In this document: positions 53,544 to 60,169 of the stretch, in pieces
How positions within the stretch are numbered: position 1 is the stretch's first letter
How the letters are laid out: each line of letters begins with the position of its first letter
Source of the DNA: Empedobacter stercoris
GTDB taxonomy: Bacteria > Bacteroidota > Bacteroidia > Flavobacteriales > Weeksellaceae
DNA: 64,000 nucleotides
NCBI RefSeq assembly: GCF_965137335.1
Contig: NZ_CBCRZD010000006.1
Strand: one strand, 5' to 3'
Notes under the pieces: model-generated
Told to the model about the DNA's origin: nothing
The model's input: only the letters and a program-made list of their open reading frames with translations
Database searches by the model: none
Position numbers and translations under genes: made by a program

Positions 53544-54192
53544 ACTATCAAGCTATATAAAAAACGATTTAGAAAATCGGGAAATAAATCCTTCTCATGA
53601 TGCTTGGAACAGAATACAAGCTCGTATGGATGTTGCTCCAACACGCCAAAAATCAAATTTTAAATGGTGGTTATCGGTTGCGGCTGTAGCATTCTTTGCG
53701 ATTTCAACTTCGGTATATTTTTTCATGAATCAATCAGAAAATAATAACGAACAACAAGAATTTGTTCACCACAAAGAGCAAGATAATCCAACTCGAACAG
53801 CATCAGATTCGAATAAAATAAATCTATCTGAAACAGTTTTGGCAGATAATGATAAAGTAGATTCATCGAAAGAAAGGATTGAAACTCCAATAAAAGAAGA
53901 GAATAGAGCAATCCAACACGGAAAAGTGCAAGTTGCAGTAAATGAAGAATCGCAACAAGTCGAGATTTTATTACCAACAAAAAAGGAGGCTGTTGTAGAA
54001 AAGAAAGAGGAATTGAAAGCTGATCCAGAACAAAAGAAAATAGTAGTAGCAGCGACAAGTTCGGATTCTATTAAAACAAACAAAAAGAAGAAAAACTTTG
54101 TTGATCCGAATATGTTATTGTATTCAATCGAAAATAAAGAAAATCTAAAAGAGCAGAACCAATCGCGAGTGGTTTCTGTCGGATTCAAATAA
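53527..54192 (+). CDS. Probable anti-sigma factor (single-pass membrane protein)
   Basis: 221 residues, inferred partner of the ECF sigma factor. N-terminal cytoplasmic segment (1-46) with DAWNRIQARMDV, one membrane segment (WWLSVAAVAFFAISTSVYFFM, about 47-67) and a charged, low-complexity periplasmic part rich in Glu, Lys and Ser (about 70-200). There is no zinc-finger ZAS motif. The 17-base overlap with the sigma gene implies coupled translation. Sequence outside the membrane segment is poorly conserved, so the anti-sigma assignment rests on context. Confidence 0.7.
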   Translation: MKNNDKLSSYIKNDLENREINPSHDAWNRIQARMDVAPTRQKSNFKWWLSVAAVAFFAISTSVYFFMNQSENNNEQQEFVHHKEQDNPTRTASDSNKINLSETVLADNDKVDSSKERIETPIKEENRAIQHGKVQVAVNEESQQVEILLPTKKEAVVEKKEELKADPEQKKIVVAATSSDSIKTNKKKKNFVDPNMLLYSIENKENLKEQNQSRVVSVGFK

Positions 54193-54223
54193 TCCTCAAT
54201 ATTTACTAATAAACACTAAAATC

Positions 54224-55264
54224 ATGATAAAAAAACTTATCGTAGCAGGATTAGTATGCTTATCAGCAACAACTATATATGCACAAAAATTCATATTTGA
54301 CTTGAACGAAAAGAATGATGAAAAAATAAGTCCCATTGTTCGAGATCGTATCAGCGAATTTACCTTGGTTATTCGTCAAATCGTACAGGAAGAAAAGTCT
54401 GCTATGGAAAAGAAAATTGCAACGATTGATAAAGAATTCGCAGAAGGAAAACTAAATGCAACGGAAGCTACGGCTAAGAAAGAAGAAATTGCGAATGTCT
54501 ATTCAGAAACCATCAACGATCGAATTCAGGATGTAAATTTCAATTTAGATGATATCATCAAGCAACAAGTTGCCTTTTCAATTATGAATGGCGAAGATCC
54601 TATTACACCAAAAACCAAGCAAGATATTACAAAACGTTACAGAATTGTCAATCAAATTAATGGTTACGGATCTTTTGGATACATGGCGTTTACAGGGAAA
54701 AATAATGAACAATTGGATAAACACGAAAAGTTTTCGAGTAATTTAACTGCAGGATTAATTTATGAACGACAATTGTCATTGACAAGTCCATTCAATTTCT
54801 TAGCAGGAGGATTATTTTCTTGGAGAACTTATCGTATTGATGATGATATGCATTTCAACCGCGACGAAAATGGAAATGTAGGATTGATAAAAAGTGAAAA
54901 GTCTTTAGATAAATCAAAATTACGTTCAGCTTATTTTATGGTTCCTGTAGGATTTAAATACAACTTTTCGAAGGTGAAAAACCTAACGGAAGATTTTGCT
55001 TATCGCCCACAAGGCAAACATTATATTGCGGCGTATTTGTATGGTGGTACGTTATTGTCTTCGAATAATATTTACAAAGGAGATGGTGTTCGCAACAAAG
55101 AAAAAGGAAATTATAATGTGAATAATTTTATTTATGGTGCTGAAGTTACAATCGGTTTAGGTTTGATAGATGTATTTGTTAGAAAAGACTTTAATAATTA
55201 TTTTAAAAATAATACGTTCGATAATCGTAAAATGATACAGTTTGGCATAAATCTTGGATTGTAA
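54224..55264 (+). CDS. Exported protein with probable outer-membrane beta-barrel
   Basis: 346 residues. Signal peptide MIKKLIVAGLVCLSATTIYAQ. After a helical, charged segment (about 35-115) a run of alternating hydrophobic strands follows (YGSFGYMAFTG, SSNLTAGLIYERQLSL, FNFLAGGLFSWRTYR, YFMVPVGFKYNFSK, KHYIAAYLYGGTLL, NFIYGAEVTIGLGL), ending FGINLGL, a typical barrel C-terminus. It is the third gene of the sigma/anti-sigma unit (31 bases after) and may be a target or sensor partner. The specific family is not recognised. Confidence 0.75.
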   Translation: MIKKLIVAGLVCLSATTIYAQKFIFDLNEKNDEKISPIVRDRISEFTLVIRQIVQEEKSAMEKKIATIDKEFAEGKLNATEATAKKEEIANVYSETINDRIQDVNFNLDDIIKQQVAFSIMNGEDPITPKTKQDITKRYRIVNQINGYGSFGYMAFTGKNNEQLDKHEKFSSNLTAGLIYERQLSLTSPFNFLAGGLFSWRTYRIDDDMHFNRDENGNVGLIKSEKSLDKSKLRSAYFMVPVGFKYNFSKVKNLTEDFAYRPQGKHYIAAYLYGGTLLSSNNIYKGDGVRNKEKGNYNVNNFIYGAEVTIGLGLIDVFVRKDFNNYFKNNTFDNRKMIQFGINLGL

Positions 55265-55318
55265 GAATCATCTCAATCATAGAATTGAAATTTCTATAAC
55301 ATAACATTTTTATATACT

Positions 55319-55348
55319 AAACCTCAGTTTTTCTGAGGTTTTTTTATT
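55319..55348 (+). terminator. Intrinsic terminator of the sigma-factor unit
   Basis: 9-bp stem AAACCTCAG/CTGAGGTTT (55319-55327 and 55333-55341), 5-base loop, T run. Confidence 0.88.
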
Positions 55349-55406
55349 CGATAAAATATTTCAAAACAAATCTCAAAAAAACGTAAATTAGTACAAATCA
55401 AAAACA

Positions 55407-55856
55407 ATGATAAAATCTAAACTCAGTTGGCAAACAAGCATTCCTATCATCATTTTTTTAGTATTAATGATGATTAACTTTATGTTTATTAATGCTTTTT
55501 GGTTTGGAGGAAGTTTTTGGATTGATGAACCTTTTTTGCGCATCGGTATATTTATGATTTCTTTAATGGGTTCAATTTCCATTTTATACGATTTGACATT
55601 TAATTTGACACTATTCAGACTAAAAGAAGAAACGTTCGAGATTCGTACGATATTCAAGAAAGACGAAATTCCATATCGCGCTATTTATTATTTGTACGAA
55701 GAAGAAGATGTTTTTCGTTTGCATCGAAATCAGATTTTAACTGTTCAAACTAAAAAATCAAAGTTCAAATTACGCAGTTTTTTTGATTCAAATTACGATC
55801 AAGTAAAAACTAAATTGACCGAAAAAGCAGAACAATACGTTAATTTATTGGCTTAA
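55407..55856 (+). CDS. Hypothetical membrane protein with C-terminal PH-like region
   Basis: 149 residues. Two membrane segments (about 12-32 and 46-68) and a C-terminal soluble part (75-149) of short strands (ETFEIRTIFKKDEIPYRAIYYLYEEE) reminiscent of bacterial PH domains. Family not recognised with certainty. It is a single gene between two terminators. A role cannot be assigned. Confidence 0.65.
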   Translation: MIKSKLSWQTSIPIIIFLVLMMINFMFINAFWFGGSFWIDEPFLRIGIFMISLMGSISILYDLTFNLTLFRLKEETFEIRTIFKKDEIPYRAIYYLYEEEDVFRLHRNQILTVQTKKSKFKLRSFFDSNYDQVKTKLTEKAEQYVNLLA

Positions 55857-55864
55857 ATAGAATT

Positions 55865-55895
55865 AAAAACGTCGCTCACAGAGCGACGTTTTTTA
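55865..55895. terminator. Bidirectional terminator
   Basis: 13-bp stem AAAAACGTCGCTC/GAGCGACGTTTTT (55865-55877 and 55881-55893), 3-base loop, symmetric flanks; lies between convergent genes, touching the stop of the minus gene. Confidence 0.9.
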
Positions 55896-56180
55896 ATTAT
55901 TCCCATTATTTTTTAAGTAAATCAAAATGTTTTGAATCAGCACTAAAATGGCAAGCGACGTAAAAAACATAAAGCCAACATAAATGGCAACTTGCTTGTC
56001 TTGACCAATTTTTATGAAGATAAAGTAAGCTAAAAGCGTTCCCATGATTTGCATCAAGACGGCGCGCCAAGCTATTTTTTTAACTACGGCAGCGTCTTTC
56101 GTTCTAAATCCAGCAATTCCTTGATAAATTGTCGGAAAAATCAACATAATAAATGCGATTATTTTTAAGAGTGTATCCAT
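55893..56180 (-). CDS. Small hypothetical membrane protein
   Basis: 95 residues with three membrane segments (about 5-22, 36-57, 66-88). No recognised family. It starts at the base after the YkgJ-like gene ends, so it is the last gene of an HMG-CoA reductase, glycosylase (broken), YkgJ-like, membrane protein unit on the minus strand. Confidence 0.7.
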   Translation of the reverse strand: MDTLLKIIAFIMLIFPTIYQGIAGFRTKDAAVVKKIAWRAVLMQIMGTLLAYFIFIKIGQDKQVAIYVGFMFFTSLAILVLIQNILIYLKNNGNN

Positions 56181-56678
56181 TTATACTTTTATTTCTTTCT
56201 GCATTTGTTCGACAACTTCATAAGTTGCTGGACAAATCAATGTGTTTTTTATCGTTAAATGATTTATCTGATAAAACTTTTTGCGATCGGTATGTGGGAA
56301 TTCTCGACATGCTTTCGGACGATCTTCGTACACCAAACAATAGTTATCACTATCCAAAAAAGGACAAGGCAACTGCTGTAAAACGTAATCATTATCTTCG
56401 TCTATACGCAAGTATTTATCAATAAATTGACTGGGTTTTATACGAAAAACATGCGCCAAACGTTCAATATCTTTTTGTGTAAAAAGCGGTCCTGTCGTTT
56501 TGCAACAATTGGCACACGAAAGACAATCAATACGATTGAAAACATCTTCGTGAATCTCTTCCATTTTTTGATCCAAGTTTTTGGGCGGTTTTTTCTTCAA
56601 CTTCTCCAAAAACTTTTTGTGCTCTTTCTGTTTTTCTTTTGCTTTCGCAAAATATTCTTCTAAGAAATGATCTCCCAT
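56181..56678 (-). CDS. YkgJ-family cysteine-cluster protein
   Basis: 165 residues. Contains the CxxCxxCC-type motif (CLSCANCCK), followed by CPFLDSDNYCLVYEDRPKACREFPH, the pattern of the YkgJ/UPF0153 family, thought to bind a metal or Fe-S cluster. N-terminal 35 residues are charged and helical. Function unknown. The ATG at 56678 lies 19 bases inside the end of the upstream pseudogene, so loss of that gene may affect its translation. Confidence 0.85.
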   Translation of the reverse strand: MGDHFLEEYFAKAKEKQKEHKKFLEKLKKKPPKNLDQKMEEIHEDVFNRIDCLSCANCCKTTGPLFTQKDIERLAHVFRIKPSQFIDKYLRIDEDNDYVLQQLPCPFLDSDNYCLVYEDRPKACREFPHTDRKKFYQINHLTIKNTLICPATYEVVEQMQKEIKV

Positions 56679-57089
56679 TTTTCTATTTCTCCTTCTTTTA
56701 CCGAAAATATTTCACAAGATTCAATTGCTTTAAAATCTTTCAGCTGATTATATCGTTCTATATCTCGGTGTTCTAACTTCTTTAGTAAATGGCTAAATTC
56801 ATAATCCATCTGACCCATTGTCACATCTATCTTGATTTTCTGAAAATCAAAATCAATTTTATTTCGGTCAAAATTATAACCTCTTCTTGTGGCTTCATCC
56901 CATATCTCAGCCAAATATTGATTAATTGCTTCAATAGGTTTTTCTACTGCTTTGAAACGACTTAATTGTAGATGATTTTTATGCCTTTTGTATTATTACC
57001 AAAACATTCTTTGCCAAAAGTGTTTCACGCCAAAGTGCAACTATTCCTTTTGCATCAAGGTATTTCGGATGAACAAACCAAATTTGTAT
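56660..57089 (-). pseudogene. Broken pyrimidine-dimer DNA glycosylase
   Basis: The intact C-terminal 84 codons (56660-56914) read AEIWDEATRRGYNFDRNKID and end EIEKWEIIS, matching the C-terminal half of the Bacteroidota pyrimidine-dimer glycosylase/endonuclease V-like family. Upstream, the N-terminal half is recognisable in three frames: QIWFVHPKYLDAKGIVALW, then NTKGIK, then HLQLSRFKAVEKPIEAINQYL. There are two indels, one in an A run near the GGCATAAAAATC segment, and the expected start codon reads ATA (57087-57089). So it is a pseudogene, or the region has several sequence errors. Confidence 0.78.
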
Positions 57090-57098
57090 TGTATTAAA

Positions 57099-58454
57099 TT
57101 ATTTTTCTTTTTTGATCTCTTCTACATTTTTTACACCACGTAATTTGCAAAATTCATCGATAACATTGTGATGCGTAACTGTTTTATCTTTAAAATAATT
57201 CACAAAATAGTTCTTTTCTTCATCTGTTGCTTCCAATTGGTTTAAAATATTCATCAAGTGCATTTTCATATGACCTTTCTGAATTCCTGTTGTAACCAAC
57301 GAACGTAACGCACCAAAGTTTTGTGCTAAACCAGCAACAGCAACAAATCCCATTAACTCTTTTGCATTTGGTTTTCCAAGAATTCCTAACGCTAATTTTA
57401 CCAAGGGATGTAAAGCTGTCAATCCACCAATTGTACCAAGCGCAGTTGGTAAATCTATCCAAAAACGGAAAATACCATCTTTTACTTCGCAATGCGTTAA
57501 CGAAGAATATTGACCATCTTTTGCAGCATAGGTATGTGCACAAGCTTCTACTGCACGAAAATCGTTACCCGTAGCAATTACAACCGCATCAATACCGTTC
57601 ATAATTCCTTTGTTGTGTGTAGTAGCACGATAAGGTTCAATTTCTGCAATTCGTACAGCACGCGAAAACTTTTCCACAAACTCTTCTGCCGTTATATTTC
57701 CTTCCGCTAATTGTTCTACTGGACAAGAAACTTCTGCACGAACAATACAATCGGGTGTATAATTCGATAAAATGCACATCACGATTTGAACAGAATCTTT
57801 TTCATCAGCTGTAAAAGTTGTATCAGCTTCTATTTCGTTGCGTAATGTTTTTGCAAATTGCTCTAAACATGAATTGATGAAGTTGGCACCCATCGAATCC
57901 ATTGTTTCGAAAGAGGCTTTTATTTGATAGTAGTTTGCTAAATCAGCAGTTTTATCAATTAATTCTAAATCCAAAATTCCACCACCGCGTGCACGCATAT
58001 TTTTGGTAATATCATTTGTCGTTTCGATTAATTGTAGTTTGATAGTCGATTCGAAAGCATTTCTCAACTTTTCTTTATCACCTTCGTATATAAAATGAAC
58101 GTGTCCCAACTTTGTTGTCGATAAAATAGTTGTTTTGAAACCACCACGTGTTTGCCAAAACTTAGCAGCTTTAGCAGCTGCAGCAACTACAGAAGACTCT
58201 TCAACAGCCATTGGAATGGCATATAATTCATCGTTGATTAAAAAGTTTGGCGCTAAACCAAACGGCATATAGAAATTAGAAACTGTGTTTTCAGAAAATT
58301 CGTCGTGCAGTTTTTGTAAATCTGCATCATCGTTCCAATATTGTTTCATGATTTGAATCGCTTTTTCATCGCCATTCAAATATTCATTTACAACCCATTC
58401 AATTTTTCCTTCTTTCGATAATTTCGAAAAACCTTCTACTGCTTGATGCTTCAT
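57099..58454 (-). CDS. Hydroxymethylglutaryl-CoA reductase (class II, degradative type)
   Basis: 451 residues. Interconverts HMG-CoA and mevalonate. Class II features: FYMPFGLAPNFLIND, the catalytic Glu in AVEESSVVAAAAKAAKFW, the ETMDSMGANFINSC segment, the NKGIMNGIDAVVIATGND segment, the LPTALGTIGGLTALHP region, and a C-terminal catalytic His (GIQKGHMKMHL). Despite the name, class II enzymes serve isoprenoid synthesis by the mevalonate route in many bacteria; this is plausible here but no other pathway gene is in the window. Lies 9 bases upstream of the broken glycosylase gene. Confidence 0.93.
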   Translation of the reverse strand: MKHQAVEGFSKLSKEGKIEWVVNEYLNGDEKAIQIMKQYWNDDADLQKLHDEFSENTVSNFYMPFGLAPNFLINDELYAIPMAVEESSVVAAAAKAAKFWQTRGGFKTTILSTTKLGHVHFIYEGDKEKLRNAFESTIKLQLIETTNDITKNMRARGGGILDLELIDKTADLANYYQIKASFETMDSMGANFINSCLEQFAKTLRNEIEADTTFTADEKDSVQIVMCILSNYTPDCIVRAEVSCPVEQLAEGNITAEEFVEKFSRAVRIAEIEPYRATTHNKGIMNGIDAVVIATGNDFRAVEACAHTYAAKDGQYSSLTHCEVKDGIFRFWIDLPTALGTIGGLTALHPLVKLALGILGKPNAKELMGFVAVAGLAQNFGALRSLVTTGIQKGHMKMHLMNILNQLEATDEEKNYFVNYFKDKTVTHHNVIDEFCKLRGVKNVEEIKKEK

Positions 58455-58474
58455 ATTGGATATATTTTATAAGA

Positions 58475-58482
58475 CAAAAATA
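58475..58482 (-). promoter_or_regulatory. Candidate -7 box of the HMG-CoA reductase promoter
   Basis: TATTTTTG on the minus strand, exact TAnnTTTG, 21 bases before the start codon. No TTG at the normal -33 spacing. Confidence 0.45.
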
Positions 58483-58780
58483 CAAACGTTTTGAATGTTA
58501 AACTCTACTTGTTGTGTTTTTTCATTAATTTTTAACGATTTAGTAGAATAGCAAATTAAGGGAGTGCAATAAATAGAGGCTTGTTGTGTGGATTCAATCC
58601 TTTTTTTTGAAGGCAAATAGCTACGAAATAAGATTGATATCTTTAAACACGTTAAAACACCTTTTACTTGACATAAAAAGTGTTATAGGTTTTAGTAAGG
58701 TTTATTTATTGTATAAATATTGTTTATATGTAATAGTGTTAATTATTTTTTATATATTTAAATGATTAACACTTAATAAT
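58483..58780. other. Gene-free AT-rich spacer
   Basis: No ORF with protein-like sequence, no terminator and no RNA gene is visible. It carries the upstream part of the HMG-CoA reductase promoter and the presumed promoter of the small genes at 58781. Base composition is more AT-rich than the flanking housekeeping genes. Confidence 0.5.
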
Positions 58781-59008
58781 ATGAGAAAAACTTTACTTTC
58801 TTTTTTCTCCCTATTTTCTATGCTTAGTTACGGAGGAAGTATTGATTCTGAAAAAACAGGACTAGGTAGTGGTAAAATGAATCCTAAAAACTTTGGTAAA
58901 ACAGATAAGGGAACAGGTTATATACAAAAATCGTTAAGTGTAGGGCCAAAAGGTAATTTTAATGTAGGAGCTATGTATCAATATAGTGAAACATTTTTAT
59001 TGAGATAA
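58781..59008 (+). CDS. Small hypothetical exported protein
   Basis: 75 residues. Hydrophobic N-terminus (MRKTLLSFFSLFSMLSYGGS) resembles a signal peptide; the rest is polar, Gly- and Lys-rich (GLGSGKMNPKNFGKTDKGTGYIQKSL). No family recognised. It may be a remnant or a secreted small protein. Coding is supported only by ORF length and the signal-like start, so confidence is moderate. 13 bases precede the next small gene. Confidence 0.45.
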   Translation: MRKTLLSFFSLFSMLSYGGSIDSEKTGLGSGKMNPKNFGKTDKGTGYIQKSLSVGPKGNFNVGAMYQYSETFLLR

Positions 59009-59021
59009 AAAAACAAATAAC

Positions 59022-59390
59022 ATGAAGAAAGAATGGTGGATATTAGTTGTAGTGATATTATTGCCTATGTTAAGTTTATTTAGCTATATAGGGTATATAA
59101 TCTTTTCAGACAAACGAACAAATAAAGAAATATTTCTAGATATGGTTATTCCGGATGATTTTCACGAGAGAATTGACTCTATATATAGGATAAAACAACA
59201 ACATAATGGATTAGTTATTTCTGGTAATAATAAATTAATTGGTTGCCCTTTTATTGATTGTGAAAAAAAAATATCAGTAGGTGATTCGCTATCTAAAGAT
59301 TCTGGGAGTTTAAAATTGGAGCACTACAGAGATGGAAAATTGTTAGAAACTTTGGATTATAATGATATTTACGTAAGAGAAGGATGGTAA
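59022..59390 (+). CDS. Small hypothetical single-pass membrane protein
   Basis: 122 residues. One N-terminal membrane segment (about 5-28) and an extracytoplasmic region (30-122) with a CPFIDC Cys pair and alternating strands. No family recognised. Codon use is more AT-rich than in neighbours, suggesting an accessory gene. It follows the 75-residue ORF closely and may be co-transcribed. Confidence 0.55.
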   Translation: MKKEWWILVVVILLPMLSLFSYIGYIIFSDKRTNKEIFLDMVIPDDFHERIDSIYRIKQQHNGLVISGNNKLIGCPFIDCEKKISVGDSLSKDSGSLKLEHYRDGKLLETLDYNDIYVREGW

Positions 59391-59690
59391 ATAATAAATG
59401 AATTTTCAATGAAAATAATCTACTTATCATAATCGATATTATACACTAAAAGTTTTTAAGTCAAAACATTGACTTTTAATAAGTGCCGTTTCGAATAAAT
59501 GATTTTGTAGTTATGAATGCTTTGTAAACCGCATTTTACCGTTACAACGGCATATCCAAATCGGACAAAAATATTATACATTCTATTTTTTTTACTATAA
59601 ATAACTTCTTTTTGTAGTGTCGTTTTTTAGATAAAATATTCGAAATTTATCTTTTCGTTACCCAAAATCATAAGAATTATTCGTGTTATG

Positions 59691-59798
59691 TTCGAGTCTT
59701 GTTCAACTATCCTTCGACTAAAAGCCCATTTTTCCGAAGAGTTCTCGAAGCATCCTCGAACAAAGGTCGAACAAGCTCAAAATCAACTCAAAATATAT
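59691..59798. repeat. Array of 11-bp-period TTCGA/TCGAA repeats
   Basis: Units start with TTCGA or TTCAA at 59691, 59702 and 59713 (exact 11-base steps), then, in inverse orientation, CCGAA at 59734 and TCGAA at 59745, 59756 and 59767 (11-base steps), and degenerate TCAAA at 59777 and 59788. The two groups face each other across about 20 bases. The spacing of one helical turn suggests a row of protein-binding sites on one DNA face. Confidence 0.55.
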
Positions 59799-59878
59799 AT
59801 CTTCGTTAGCTCTGATAAACAGAGGGATAGGAGGTGTTTTGTTTTTACTTAAAGCACTTATTGTTTTGAAAATTGATT

Positions 59879-59918
59879 GACAAAAGTGGACAAATATGGA
59901 CAAATGTGGACAGAAATG
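59879..59918. repeat. Four 10-bp tandem repeats (GACAAAnnTG-like)
   Basis: GACAAAAGTG, GACAAATATG, GACAAATGTG and GACAGAAATG in direct succession, 59879-59918. Every unit is exactly 10 bases. Too short for CRISPR and with no spacers; likely protein-binding sites or a minor tandem repeat. Confidence 0.6.
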
Positions 59919-60132
59919 AATTGAATTGTAATTTGTGTGGTTTAATTTGTTATATTATAACTTTTTAGAGATAAAATAAGTGGATTTGGAATACAAAAAG
60001 CTTTAAAACACCGCAAAGAATCTTATGAGTTGTTCATTATCCAAAGTGTAAAGTAGCTTTATATATTTTTTTGAAACGATAATTATAATGGATTATTCGA
60101 AAAAATGTGCTTTTAGAAAAAATAGAATTGTT

Positions 60133-60140
60133 TATATTTG
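60133..60140 (+). promoter_or_regulatory. Candidate -7 box of the S9 peptidase promoter
   Basis: TATATTTG, exact TAnnTTTG, 29 bases before the ATG at 60170. No clear TTG at the proper -33 spacing. Confidence 0.45.
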
Positions 60141-60169
60141 ATAGTTTGAACTCACATTTTAAGAAAACT

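Larger units (their letters stand above)
59391..60132. other. Gene-free region with phased short repeats
   Basis: About 740 bases without a convincing gene. It holds a palindrome CCGTTACAACGG (59539-59550), an 11-bp-period TCGAA/TTCGA repeat group (59691-59798) and four 10-bp direct repeats (59879-59918). A 61-codon minus-strand ORF crossing both repeats has no protein-like features. It could be a remnant or regulatory region of a mobile element. Confidence 0.5.

Noticed and set aside
53766..54188. 140-codon minus-strand ORF
   Set aside because: Shadow of the low-complexity part of the anti-sigma-like gene; Ser/Phe-rich sequence is a translation artefact of Lys/Glu codons.
59718..59903. 61-codon minus-strand ORF
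   Set aside because: It consists of the 11-bp and 10-bp repeat arrays and shows no protein-like features.
59879..59918. CRISPR array
   Set aside because: Units are 10 bases with no spacers and no cas genes nearby.
60107..60169. TTG start upstream of the S9 peptidase signal peptide
   Set aside because: It would bury the signal peptide, and the candidate -7 box lies inside the extension.
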